A stretch of 64,000 nucleotides of DNA from Fulvimarina manganoxydans (lineage in GTDB: Bacteria; Pseudomonadota; Alphaproteobacteria; Rhizobiales; Rhizobiaceae). Positions 37,674 through 48,118 of the stretch are shown one piece after another (positions within the stretch are counted from its first letter, which is position 1; every line of letters begins with the position of its first letter). Location: contig NZ_FWXR01000007.1 of the NCBI RefSeq assembly GCF_900176465.1, positions 62,001-126,000 on the forward strand. Reading direction: 5' to 3'. The notes under the pieces were generated by a model that was not told the origin of the DNA, made no database searches, and saw only the letters and a program-made list of their open reading frames with translations. A program made the position numbers and the translations under genes.

Positions 37674-38429
37674 TCAGGCCGCCGCGCTCGCCTTGAAGGC
37701 ATCCTCGGCCAGACGGACGGCCGGTGGTGTGCCTACGGTCATCCATAGGCCGCCAAGGCGCACGCCGAAGAGGCGCTCGGCTTCGATCGCGCTGTCGAAG
37801 ATCTGGTTGAGCGAGAAGGGCTCGGCCTCGTATCCGTCGAATAGCTCTGGCTTCATGATGCCGGCGCCCGCATAGATGAAGGGCGAGATGTCGCGCTCCT
37901 CGCGCCGGGTCAGGCGCCCGGTGGCATCCATCACGAAGTCGCCGCGCCCGTCATAGCCGGTCGATTGTGCCATATCGGCGATGAGAAGGCTGATATCCAT
38001 CGCCTCAGGGCGCCAGAGGGCGGCCAACAGGTCGAGATTGTCGCGATAGCCTTCGATCCAGAACGTATCGGCATTCATCACATAGAACGGATCGGGACCG
38101 AGATGCGGAAGCGCCTTGACGATGCCGCCGCCCGAATCGAGCAGGCGATCGGTCTCGTCCGAAATGATGATCTCCACATCCGATCGCTTCCGCAGATGCG
38201 CCCGCATCAGATCGGCGAGATAGTGGACATTCACGACGATCGTCTCGACGCCGGCGCGCACGAGCGCGTCGACGCCGTAGTCGATCAATGCCTTGCCATG
38301 AACCTCCACAAGGGGCTTCGGCATGGTCGACGTGATGGGACGCATGCGCTTGCCGAGGCCTGCTGCCAACATCATGGCCGTTTTCGGCCTATTCGAAATC
38401 TCGCGGACGGAGTTCATGGGTCGCATCAT
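37674..38429 (-). CDS. murU: MurNAc-1-phosphate uridylyltransferase-like nucleotidyltransferase
   Basis: A 251-residue sugar-phosphate nucleotidyltransferase. The signature MMLAAGLGKRMRPIT (about residues 18-32) and the metal-binding FYVMNADTFW (about 112-121) are present. Its neighbour is a kinase with AmgK-like features, and AmgK plus MurU form the pathway that recycles N-acetylmuramic acid to UDP-MurNAc, so MurU is the most likely identity. A general sugar nucleotidyltransferase is the alternative. The ATG at 38429 and an adjacent ATG at 38426 have no clear ribosome-binding site, as expected for a coupled downstream gene. Confidence 0.8.
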   Translation of the reverse strand: MMRPMNSVREISNRPKTAMMLAAGLGKRMRPITSTMPKPLVEVHGKALIDYGVDALVRAGVETIVVNVHYLADLMRAHLRKRSDVEIIISDETDRLLDSGGGIVKALPHLGPDPFYVMNADTFWIEGYRDNLDLLAALWRPEAMDISLLIADMAQSTGYDGRGDFVMDATGRLTRREERDISPFIYAGAGIMKPELFDGYEAEPFSLNQIFDSAIEAERLFGVRLGGLWMTVGTPPAVRLAEDAFKASAAA

Positions 38430-38462
38430 CTGTAAACTGTGGAGGCGTATCGGTCCGCTTCG

Positions 38463-40028
38463 TCAGCGCGGCTCTGTCACGCCGAGATCGGCATAGAGCA
38501 GTTTCAGCGCCGACAGGGTCGGATGATTCAGCGTTCGCTGAAGATAGCCGCGTATCCGAGGGATGTGACGTCTGTATTGCGGTTTTCCATCCCTGACCGC
38601 AAGCCGAACGAAAATGCCCAGAATCTTCGAGGCTCGCTGAGCCGCCATCACCGCGTAATCGCGCTCGAAGGCGAACGGCTTGAAACTCTCATCGGTTTCT
38701 CTTCGCGCCTTCACATAGGCTGCGACGAGCGCGGCCTCTAATTCCGGCGCCACATCGACGCGCGCGTCCTGGGCGAGCGAGGCGACGTCGTAGGCGGTGG
38801 GACCGATCATCGCATCCTGAAAGTCGATGATGCCGATCCGAGCCGGACCGATCGCATCGGCCTGCCATAGAATATTCGGCGAATGATAGTCGCGCAGGAC
38901 GAGCGTCGTCTCGGCGTCCTCGATCTCGGTCAGAATCGCCGCCCAGGTCTCGGTGAAGCGCTCTCTCTCGTCCTCGCCGAGCGGCGCGCCGCGCATTTCC
39001 GGCACATACCAGTCGATCAGGAGCTCAGCCTCGATGGTCATAGCTCTCTTATCGAAGCTTGGGACGTGATGCTTTGCGCCGCCCGGAATGGGAAGGTCGC
39101 TTTCCCATGTCCTGTCATGGAGGCGAGCGAGACATTCGACGCTCGCTCTGTAGCGCGTCGGGTCCGGCGAGCCGTCGGGCTTGAGGATCGTTCCCTTTCC
39201 AAGATGGCTTGTGAGAAGAAGGCCGGCCTCGAGATCGGCCTTCAGGATAGTGGGTACGGTGAAACCTGCTCGTCCGAGCGCACCGGCAATTGCCACGAAT
39301 GGCGCGACATCCTCAGCGAGATGAACGAGTTGGCTATAGGGAAGGCCGTCGCGGATGGGGGGGCCATCGGCTTTGCGCGGTGCATCCATGAGAAGAAGCG
39401 GAGCGCTCTCGTCACCGACCGTCTCATAGCGGCGGGAGGAGGCATCGCCCAGGAGAAAGCGGCGCTTCGTTTCAGGCAAGTCCGCATTCGTCAGAAAATG
39501 CCGGATGGCAAGCGTTCGCGCGAGGCGGTCGGCCGCTTCTTCGCGTGCTGCTATGGCTACGCGGCGTCCTTGGGTTTCGCTGACGGCCAATTCGATGACG
39601 ATCGTCGCTCTCGAGATCAGATCGCCTCCATTTTCTGGCCATTCGACCAAGGCGATCCCGCTCTCCAGTGCCTCGTCGAGGCCGAGTTCGGCAAGCTCCG
39701 TGGAATCGCTCAGCCGGTAGAGATCGAAATGGGAGACAGGGTGGCGCCCAGGATAGGCCTGAACCAAAGTGAAGGTCGGGGAGGGCACGTCGAGATCGTC
39801 CTCCCCGACCAAAGCGCGGATCGCAGCGCGGGCGAGCGTCGACTTGCCGACCCCGAGATCACCCAGGAGAGCGATGAGGTCGCCGGGCCTGAAGGCAAGC
39901 GACAGGTCTTCGCCAAGACGGCGCGTATCGGCCTCGCTGGCGAGATGGAAATCGACGAGGCGGGTGAGGGGCGCAATCGTGTCGTCCTCTGACGACTTTG
40001 GCATTTCAATCACGTGCGTGCGGCTCAT
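38463..40028 (-). CDS. tsaE: Fusion of TsaE (t6A tRNA modification ATPase) and AmgK-like sugar kinase
   Basis: A 521-residue fusion. Residues about 22-165 are TsaE, with Walker A GDLGVGKS at 56-63 and the SPTFTLVQAY and HFDLYRL motifs; TsaE is the ATPase of the complex that makes threonylcarbamoyladenosine in tRNA. Residues about 190-515 are an aminoglycoside-phosphotransferase fold with RDYHSPNILW and IIDFQDAMIGP catalytic motifs, matching AmgK, an anomeric MurNAc/GlcNAc kinase. The fused form is common in Hyphomicrobiales. Its ATG overlaps the divL stop (ATGA). Confidence 0.9.
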   Translation of the reverse strand: MSRTHVIEMPKSSEDDTIAPLTRLVDFHLASEADTRRLGEDLSLAFRPGDLIALLGDLGVGKSTLARAAIRALVGEDDLDVPSPTFTLVQAYPGRHPVSHFDLYRLSDSTELAELGLDEALESGIALVEWPENGGDLISRATIVIELAVSETQGRRVAIAAREEAADRLARTLAIRHFLTNADLPETKRRFLLGDASSRRYETVGDESAPLLLMDAPRKADGPPIRDGLPYSQLVHLAEDVAPFVAIAGALGRAGFTVPTILKADLEAGLLLTSHLGKGTILKPDGSPDPTRYRASVECLARLHDRTWESDLPIPGGAKHHVPSFDKRAMTIEAELLIDWYVPEMRGAPLGEDERERFTETWAAILTEIEDAETTLVLRDYHSPNILWQADAIGPARIGIIDFQDAMIGPTAYDVASLAQDARVDVAPELEAALVAAYVKARRETDESFKPFAFERDYAVMAAQRASKILGIFVRLAVRDGKPQYRRHIPRIRGYLQRTLNHPTLSALKLLYADLGVTEPR

Positions 40029-42661
40029 TCTGCGGCGTCCCGAAAGTCCTGCGAACGGGTCGCAGCCTCCGTCGTTTCGGTCCTCAGGGGATCGTCGTCG
40101 CCCGCTCCGTTCGGATCGTCCGGCGAGAATGGGAACACGCAGGTGATACACGTGCCGCCGTTTTGCGGACATTCGACGGTGATCGTCCCATGGTGCAATT
40201 CGACGAAACTCTTGACGATGGACAGGCCAAGGCCGGCGCCCGATGAGCGTCCTCCATCGGGATTGCTCTCGAAGCGTTCGAAGATCGTCTCGATCTGTTC
40301 GGGGAGAATGCCAGGGCCGTTGTCGGTGACGGAGAAGGCGACCGCATCCGCCTCGCGCCAGGCGCGAAGTCCGACCGTCGAACCATGCGGGGCGAAATTG
40401 GCGGCGTTCGACAGGAGATTGAAGAGGATCTGGGTCAGACGCGGCCCATCGGCGCGGAACGCGGTGCCGGCTTCGGCGATGTCGATGTCGAGCGCGATCT
40501 GATGTTCGAGTAGCCGGTCGCGCACGCCATCGACCGCATGGTCCACCGTGGCCGCGATATCGACGTCGGAGACTTCGAGTTCCATGATGCCGGCATCGAT
40601 CGTCGCCAGATCGAGAATGTCGTTGACGATGGTCAGAAGCGAAGAGGTCGAAGACCCGATATAGTCGAGATATTCGCTCTGTTTCGGATTGAGCGGGCCG
40701 GTCTCGGGTGCCCGCAACAGAGCCGAGAAGCCGATGATCGAGGTGAGCGGCGAGCGAAGCTCGTAGTTCACATGCTTGACGAAGTCGTTCTTGATACGGT
40801 TCGCTTGTTCCAGGGCCTCGTTACGCTCACGCAGCATGCGTTCGGCCGCGCGCGCATCCGACACGTCCGAGAAGGTCAGCATGGTTTGAGCGTTCGGCAG
40901 GGGAACGGCGCGATAGGCAACCGTGCGGCCCGAAGATAGCTCCATTTCGCCCGCTTCGGACGCGCGCTCCATCTCGTCGAAGGAGGTGACGACGATGGCA
41001 AATTCCGCCCAAATATCGGCGCGATCGGCCGCCTCGGCCTTGATCGCCGTCAGATCGCGGAAGGTCTGAATGCGCGGATTGGTGGAAAGATAGGCCTCTT
41101 CCAAACCGAACATCTCGGCAAAGACTGGGTTGGACAGGCGCAGGCGCCCGTCGGAGCCGAACACAGCAACACCCTCCGACAGATAGTCGATCGTCTCACG
41201 TTGGAGGCGGATGACCGTCTTGATCTGCATCTCCAGCTTCAGCTTCTCGGTGATGTCCTCGAAGACAAAGGTCGCGCCGCCTTGCGGATGGGGCGTCGCC
41301 ACGACGCGCAGGGTGCGGCCGTCGGACAGGTGCCACATATCTTCGGTGGGTTCCGTCGCCTTATAGGCGGCGAGCACCTCTTGGCGCTTCTGGCTTGGAA
41401 AGGCGGTTTCGGTCGGCAGCACGCCCCGGCTGCGAAGATGATCGAGAAGCGCGACGTGATCCGGGTCGCCCTGCAAGAAGGGCTCGGTCAGTTCGAACAG
41501 ATCCTTGAAGGCGGCGTTGTGATAGCTGAGGCGGGTCTCGGCGTCGAAACGGGCGACGGCCGTGCCCAGCTGGTCGAGGGTTTCCGATTGGCTGTCGATC
41601 GTCTGGCGCAATTCGCGCCGAACGCTTTCGGTCTCGGAAATGTCGATGGCCAGGCCGGCCGTGCCGAGCGGTCCAGCGGTCTCGGTGACGTCGAAGATAT
41701 GCCGATCGGCGGCGACCACGGTTGAGAGCTTGTCGGCGAAAGTCTCGCCGGTCACGACCGTCTCGGCGATCCGGCGCCGGTCCGTCTCGCCGAGAAATTC
41801 GACTTGTTTCTCGATGGCTTCGGCCGGGTCCTTGATATCGACGGCCTCGGCATAGGCCCGATTGACCCAGACCAACCGGCCGTCCTCTCCGCGCAGCCAT
41901 GTGGGCACCGGGGCGGTGTCGAACAGGGTCTGCATGGTCTCGACCGTCGCGATCGCCTCGGCATGCTCGGCCTCGATGGTTTTTAAGGTCACGCGAAGGC
42001 CGCCGAGATGGCTGAAGCGTACGAGCGCGAGGCCGCCATGGGTGCGGCCTGCGACCTCGACGAGTTCGCCCTTCATCGTGTCGAAGGATTCGCTGAAGGG
42101 CCGGCCCGTCGTGCGAAGTTGTTCGATCAAGGCTGCGAGTTCCCCCGCCACCTCCACCGGGAGCCATTCGGCGAAATCGAGGAAATTGCTGTGGGTTTGA
42201 GGTGTGCCGGCCTTTGCCGGCAACTGGCCATAAACATGGGGCTGGCCCGGTCCGCGATAGACGAGAAGCCGCTGATCGTCGGCGGCAAGAAGCGCTAGCC
42301 GTTCGCCGGCATCGTTCGACAGCTTCGCGATTTCGGAGCGCAGAGCCTCGTTCTCATCCACGAGCCGCGCGCGATATCGCATCAGATAGACCGCGCAGAT
42401 CATCGCCGTGCCGATGAGGATCGCGACGAGCGACATGAGCGTCAGCGCGACGGGGTCCTCGACGATCCCGGTGGGACGCTGGAAACCTTGCGCCAAGGCG
42501 CCGCAGGGCATCAAAGTCAGGGTGAGAGCCAGGGAGAATGCGCCCGGGCGGCGGGTGTTGACGATCGTGAGAGAGGGCAAAGCGATCACCTGGAAAATCG
42601 TCCGAGCCGAATCCATCGTGGTCCGCGGCGCAGGCCTGCACCCGGTTGCCCGTTTCTTCAT
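40025..42661 (-). CDS. divL: DivL-type sensor kinase with tyrosine at the phospho-acceptor position
   Basis: An 878-residue PAS-containing kinase with an N-terminal hydrophobic region (about residues 25-60) and a second helix (about 76-97), then about three PAS-like units (roughly 190-560). The dimerisation box reads HVNYELRSPLT: Tyr633 (codon 40763-40765, TAC) occupies the place where histidine kinases have His. The ATPase domain is intact, with LLSNAANFAP (N-box), DNGPGI (G1) and GAGLGLSIVKSF (G2). Tyr in this place is the mark of DivL, which controls CtrA through CckA and DivK in the alphaproteobacterial cell cycle. The ATG at 42661 follows GGGGA; ATG 42616 is an alternative. It overlaps tsaE by 4 bases. 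Confidence 0.9.
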   Translation of the reverse strand: MKKRATGCRPAPRTTMDSARTIFQVIALPSLTIVNTRRPGAFSLALTLTLMPCGALAQGFQRPTGIVEDPVALTLMSLVAILIGTAMICAVYLMRYRARLVDENEALRSEIAKLSNDAGERLALLAADDQRLLVYRGPGQPHVYGQLPAKAGTPQTHSNFLDFAEWLPVEVAGELAALIEQLRTTGRPFSESFDTMKGELVEVAGRTHGGLALVRFSHLGGLRVTLKTIEAEHAEAIATVETMQTLFDTAPVPTWLRGEDGRLVWVNRAYAEAVDIKDPAEAIEKQVEFLGETDRRRIAETVVTGETFADKLSTVVAADRHIFDVTETAGPLGTAGLAIDISETESVRRELRQTIDSQSETLDQLGTAVARFDAETRLSYHNAAFKDLFELTEPFLQGDPDHVALLDHLRSRGVLPTETAFPSQKRQEVLAAYKATEPTEDMWHLSDGRTLRVVATPHPQGGATFVFEDITEKLKLEMQIKTVIRLQRETIDYLSEGVAVFGSDGRLRLSNPVFAEMFGLEEAYLSTNPRIQTFRDLTAIKAEAADRADIWAEFAIVVTSFDEMERASEAGEMELSSGRTVAYRAVPLPNAQTMLTFSDVSDARAAERMLRERNEALEQANRIKNDFVKHVNYELRSPLTSIIGFSALLRAPETGPLNPKQSEYLDYIGSSTSSLLTIVNDILDLATIDAGIMELEVSDVDIAATVDHAVDGVRDRLLEHQIALDIDIAEAGTAFRADGPRLTQILFNLLSNAANFAPHGSTVGLRAWREADAVAFSVTDNGPGILPEQIETIFERFESNPDGGRSSGAGLGLSIVKSFVELHHGTITVECPQNGGTCITCVFPFSPDDPNGAGDDDPLRTETTEAATRSQDFRDAAE

Positions 42662-42811
42662 CGTATCGATCCCCGTATTGCCGCGATTTGATCCTGGAAC
42701 GATCGTCAGACGCATCACTCTCGTGGCCGGGTCCACCATCCCTGCCACGATTCGGACATAGTAGCCGAGAGACGGATCAGCGCAATGGTGGATGGTTAAT
42801 GCGGGCTGAAC

Positions 42812-42852
42812 AAAAAAAGCCGCCGGAGTCCTTGAACTCCGACGGCTTTTTT
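42812..42852 (-). terminator. Intrinsic terminator downstream of ahcY
   Basis: A-tract 42812-42818 and T-tract 42847-42852 flank the stem GCCGCCGGAGT / ACTCCGACGGC (one C-A mismatch) with loop CCTTGA. It lies 26 bases past the ahcY stop and isolates ahcY from the divL-tsaE-murU unit. Because both ends are A/T rich it could act on either strand. Confidence 0.9.
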
Positions 42853-42877
42853 GATCCGGGCCAGGCCCGAAGACGGG

Positions 42878-44278
<1,401 letters not shown>

Positions 44279-44375
44279 GTTGCGCGGCTCCTTGAACGGA
44301 AAAATGAATGTGTGCGTGCGCCGCGCGAAGCGACGCAGTCTCGGGCAGTCTCCTAGCAGGTCATCAACGGCTACT

Positions 44376-44406
44376 CAAGAAGATATAAACAAATCTTTAT
44401 GTCTTG
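44376..44406. promoter_or_regulatory. AT-rich imperfect inverted repeat upstream of ahcY, possible SahR-type operator
   Basis: CAAGA (44376-44380) and TCTTG (44402-44406) bracket an inner AAGAT (44380-44384) / ATCTT (44393-44397) repeat in an otherwise GC-rich region. It begins 98 bases upstream of the ahcY start. SahR, an ArsR-family repressor that senses SAH, controls ahcY and methionine genes in many Proteobacteria through AT-rich palindromes of this kind. The match to SahR is inferred from position and shape only. Confidence 0.45.
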
Positions 44407-44512
44407 ATGTGATGGGGCGATTTGACCGCTGGCAGGCCGATGATAACGTCCCGCGCAACGGATCGAGGTTGATCGTATCGGGTCCCTCGACGGTCTGGAG
44501 GAGGATGTGACC

Positions 44513-46261
44513 ATGCGATATTTCCGAGGCCTCCTGCGCGGCAGTGCCACGCTTTGTCTCTTGCCGGCGCTGGCTCTCGCTCCGGCCATGGCACAAGATG
44601 GTTTGCGGGACGGCGCCGCACTCGCCGCACCGCTGCAGCCTTCGAGCGCGCGGCAAGAGCTTGTCGATATCGGATCTCTATTCGCGCTGACGCTTCCCTA
44701 TGCCTTCGATTTCGCGGTCTCGGTCGGGCGCAGCTTCGCCATCGTCAGCTATGGCACGCGGCGCTACGATCAGATCACGGATTCCTTCGTCATCACCGAC
44801 CTCCGCATCGCTCGCGGCGATTTTCAGATGGCGATCGATCAGCTGCGCATAGCGCCCACAGAGACGATTATCGAAGGCTTCGCGATCGATACGCGCGCTC
44901 TCCCGCTCGATCCGACCGTGCGAGCCGTTCTGGAACGGCTCGACAAGGAGATTCTAAACCTCAAATCGAGCATCGTGAGCGACGTTGCTCCCTCGAGTGG
45001 CGATGTCCGCTTTTCGATGACGGTTTCGGGCGACGAAGTCGCGCGTCTGGAGGTCGCCGCCGATCTCCGCAGATTTCACCTTCTCGCACCGATCGAGGGG
45101 GTGACGCCGCCGGGCCAGGATGTCCAATTCGCTGGCCAGCTGGTGACGGCCCGGGGCGATCTGACCGATGCGGGGCTGGTGGAAGCCATCACGACGACTA
45201 TTGGCGAGAAGAATGACCTGGATGCGGTTCAGGCTCGGGATATGGCCTCGGCCATGGCCGGCATCGCGATAGCCTCCATGTTTGCCTCGCTTCCCGGCGG
45301 TTCGACCTCGGAGCTCGACGGCGCCGCGCAATCCTGGTCGGTGGCCGTGCAGGAATTTCTGCGAGACCCGGATCGCCTGTCGATCAGGCTCGATCCAGCG
45401 CGGCCCTTCGATCTCGCCGCTTTCAACGATGGGGAGGTCTTGGCAGCCGATGTGTTGGCCCTCAGACCATCCGTGACGAATGGCCCTGTCGATCGCGTGC
45501 CGCTCATCTCGAATGCGGCTGCCACGAGCGCGGCAGACGATCCGGCCCGTGAAGAGGCGCTCTCTTTCGCCTTGATCGAAGGGCGCGGCCTTCCGCAGGA
45601 CATTCCGCGAGCCGTGGCCATGCTCGAGCCGCGTCTTCTGTCGGGGGACATGTCTGCGGCCTCGAGCCTTGCGCGCGCGCTCGTCCTCAATCCTGGGGCC
45701 GAGATGTCGCAGGAGGCGCTCAGCCGCATCTATGAGGCGGTGTTGCTCGCCCGTGCGGACCGCAACGGCGTCGAGCCAAGCCTCACCGAGACATTGACTA
45801 AGCGCTTGTCGCCGGCCGAGATCGCGGTGGCGGAAGCGGTGGCAGCCGAGTCCTGGCGTCAGAGCGAGAGCGGGCGGCAGGCGGACACGGCCGAAACCGC
45901 GTCTCTTGCCGCGCGCGACTGGGCGGCGCTGCGCCGCTTGGCCTATGCTTACTATGAAGGGATCGGGCGGCCTCGCAATCTGCAGCGGGCCTATGCACTC
46001 GCCAACATCGCCGCCGCCGGCGACGACAAAGCGGCGAGGCTCTTGCGCGACAAACTCGCCAGAGCGAGGGCGACGGGCGACGTCATCTGGCCAGAAGACG
46101 AGACGGGCCGACTGATCGCGTCGCTTTGGGATGAGGTTCTGCCACAGCCGGCGGACAGTGCCGGTGAAGGAGCGAGTCCTGAGAGCGCAAGATCCGAGGG
46201 CTCCTCTGCGCCTGAGGATGCGGGGACAAATGACGACGAAGAAGAAACCGGCGCGCAATGA
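44513..46261 (+). CDS. Large secreted protein with Sel1-like repeats
   Basis: A 582-residue protein with a signal peptide (hydrophobic core about 9-24; cleavage near PAMAQ). Residues 30-330 are a beta-rich region with no recognised domain. The C-terminal third has Sel1-like TPR helices (for example YYEGIGRPRNLQRAYALANIAAA, given in part, and an earlier FALIEGRGLPQDIPRAVAML). The last 40 residues are acidic and disordered. ATG 44513 sits 7 bases after GGAGGAGGA; GTG 44507 in frame is possible. It is divergent from ahcY. Sel1 proteins often mediate interactions in the envelope. Confidence 0.75.
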   Translation: MRYFRGLLRGSATLCLLPALALAPAMAQDGLRDGAALAAPLQPSSARQELVDIGSLFALTLPYAFDFAVSVGRSFAIVSYGTRRYDQITDSFVITDLRIARGDFQMAIDQLRIAPTETIIEGFAIDTRALPLDPTVRAVLERLDKEILNLKSSIVSDVAPSSGDVRFSMTVSGDEVARLEVAADLRRFHLLAPIEGVTPPGQDVQFAGQLVTARGDLTDAGLVEAITTTIGEKNDLDAVQARDMASAMAGIAIASMFASLPGGSTSELDGAAQSWSVAVQEFLRDPDRLSIRLDPARPFDLAAFNDGEVLAADVLALRPSVTNGPVDRVPLISNAAATSAADDPAREEALSFALIEGRGLPQDIPRAVAMLEPRLLSGDMSAASSLARALVLNPGAEMSQEALSRIYEAVLLARADRNGVEPSLTETLTKRLSPAEIAVAEAVAAESWRQSESGRQADTAETASLAARDWAALRRLAYAYYEGIGRPRNLQRAYALANIAAAGDDKAARLLRDKLARARATGDVIWPEDETGRLIASLWDEVLPQPADSAGEGASPESARSEGSSAPEDAGTNDDEEETGAQ

Positions 46262-46355
46262 AGTGGGCGGGGGTCTTTCTTCGTTCAGCGCATCGTCCTG
46301 CGTGATGTCGGCCCGAACTCGGCAGCCGTTGCGCCGGATATGGGATGGGGCAAAA

Positions 46356-46389
46356 CGAAGCGGCGCATTCGGGTGAGTGCGCCGCTTCG
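46356..46389. terminator. Convergent terminator between the Sel1-like gene and fumC
   Basis: CGAAGCGGCGCA / TGCGCCGCTTCG is a perfect 12-bp stem with a 10-base loop. On the minus strand it is followed by TTTTG, so it ends the fumC transcript well; on the plus strand there is only a weak T content. Confidence 0.8.
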
Positions 46390-46416
46390 AAGTCTTCGAG
46401 ACCTGTCAGAAGAGCT

Positions 46417-47805
46417 CTATTTCGGCGCGATCATCTCGCGGGGATCGACGATGCGATCATAATCCTCGCCCGACACCAGGCCCGACGCGATCGCCTCCTC
46501 GCGCAAGGTCGTGCCGTTCTTGTGAGCGGTCTTGGCGATATTTGCCGCATTGTCATAGCCGATGGTCGGCGCCAGAGCCGTCACGAGCATAAGCGATTGC
46601 TCCATCAGCGACTTGATGCGGCCCTCATTTGCCTCGATCCCGTCGACGCAATGCTCGGCGAAACTCACCATCCCGTCGGCCAGAAGGCGGATGGAGGACA
46701 AGACGGCATTCGCGATAACCGGCTTGAAGACGTTGAGCTCGAAATGCCCCTGGCTCGCGGCAACCGTCACGGTCGTCTCATGGCCGAAGATCTCGGTCGC
46801 CACCATGGTCAGCGCCTCGGCCTGGGTCGGATTGACCTTGCCCGGCATGATCGAGGAACCCGGCTCATTGGCCGGGAGGTTCAACTCGCCGAGACCCGAA
46901 CGGGGCCCCGATCCAAGGAAGCGGATATCATTGGCGATCTTCATAAGGTCGGCGGCGAGCGTGTTCAGCGAGCCGTGGAAGAAGGTGAGGGCCCCGTGAG
47001 AGGCGAGCGCCTCGAACTTGTTCTCGGCGGTGCGGAAGGGATGGCCGGTGAGCGAGGCGATCTCGGCCGCGATTTCCGTGTCGAAGCCGACCGGGGCATT
47101 GAGACCGGTGCCGACCGCCGTGCCGCCTTGGGCAAGGGCCAATACGCCGTCGAGCGCATCGCCGACGCGCTTCTTGGCCAGCTCGAGGGCCATCGCATAG
47201 CCGGAGAATTCCTGGCCGAGCGTGACCGGGGTCGCGTCCTGGGTGTGGGTGCGGCCGATCTTGATGATCTCGGCATAGGCCTTCGCTTTCGCGTCCAGCG
47301 AGGCATGGAGCCGATCGAGCGCCGGCATCAGAAGCCGATGCGTCTCGATCACCGTCGCCACATGCATCGCCGTCGGGAACACGTCGTTCGACGACTGGCT
47401 CATATTGACGTGGTCGTTCGGATGAACAGGTTTCTTAGAGCCCATCGTACCGCCCATCAGTTCGATGGCCCGGTTCGAGATCACTTCATTGACATTCATA
47501 TTGGTCTGGGTGCCCGAACCGGTCTGCCAGACGACGAGCGGGAAATGATCATCGAGCTTGCCGGCGACGATCTCGTCCGCCGCTTTTTCGATCGCGTCGG
47601 CAATCTCGATCGGCAGCTTGCCCTTCTTGGCCGACACCCTTGCTGCCGCCTTCTTGATCGTCGCCAGCGCATGGATCAGGGGCAGGGGCTGGCGGTCGCC
47701 GCCGATCTTGAAATTGTTCCGCGATCGCTCGGTCTGGGCGCCCCAATAGCGGTCCGAGGCGACTTCAATCGCGCCGATGGAGTCGGTTTCCGTGCGTGTG
47801 CTCAT
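46417..47805 (-). CDS. fumC: Class II fumarate hydratase
   Basis: A 462-residue FumC, which hydrates fumarate to malate in the TCA cycle without an iron-sulfur cluster. The superfamily signature [13 protein letters not shown] and the [12 protein letters not shown] segment are visible, as is the [21 protein letters not shown] motif. ATG 47805, preceded by GAAGGGA, opens with MSTRTETDS. It is a single gene here, divergent from the MarR gene. Confidence 0.96.
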   Translation of the reverse strand: MSTRTETDSIGAIEVASDRYWGAQTERSRNNFKIGGDRQPLPLIHALATIKKAAARVSAKKGKLPIEIADAIEKAADEIVAGKLDDHFPLVVWQTGSGTQTNMNVNEVISNRAIELMGGTMGSKKPVHPNDHVNMSQSSNDVFPTAMHVATVIETHRLLMPALDRLHASLDAKAKAYAEIIKIGRTHTQDATPVTLGQEFSGYAMALELAKKRVGDALDGVLALAQGGTAVGTGLNAPVGFDTEIAAEIASLTGHPFRTAENKFEALASHGALTFFHGSLNTLAADLMKIANDIRFLGSGPRSGLGELNLPANEPGSSIMPGKVNPTQAEALTMVATEIFGHETTVTVAASQGHFELNVFKPVIANAVLSSIRLLADGMVSFAEHCVDGIEANEGRIKSLMEQSLMLVTALAPTIGYDNAANIAKTAHKNGTTLREEAIASGLVSGEDYDRIVDPREMIAPK

Positions 47806-48118
47806 GGCCAGTCCCTTCCATTGCATCGAGAAGCGGGTCCCCCGCGCTGGCGCCTGGCATAAAGACCGCCGCTGGGCTCTGGAAGAGGGGCGGCGGGCTA
47901 AAATCGGTTTAGCGTCTCTTTCCCGTCCAAGTGCGATGGGATCTTCGAACGCCAATCGACCCGCCTCTTCGCTTGTGATTGGTTCAGATAAGAGGCGCGA
48001 GACTCTTTATACCAAAGGCTGTTTCCTCTAAGGGCTTAACAGCAATGGCTTTTCCAGCCATTGACTGGTCGAGATCCACGGCTCTCCGTGTGATCTGTCG
48101 GAATATGAGCGGGACGCA
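47806..48118. other. Divergent intergenic region between fumC and marR-type gene, with two inverted repeats
   Basis: About 310 bases carry the fumC and MarR promoters. Two inverted repeats stand out: an imperfect ATAAGAG / CTCTTTAT at 47988-48010 and a perfect CAATGGCT / AGCCATTG at 48043-48063. No coding frame is supported. Confidence 0.5.
48043..48063. promoter_or_regulatory. Perfect 8-5-8 inverted repeat, likely MarR operator
   Basis: CAATGGCT-TTTCC-AGCCATTG lies 55 bases before the MarR-family start at 48119. MarR regulators bind such palindromes in their own promoters, so autoregulation is a reasonable inference. I did not find a second copy upstream of the RND genes. Confidence 0.45.

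Noticed and set aside
46345-47862. 505-residue plus-strand frame over fumC
   Set aside because: Antisense shadow of fumC.
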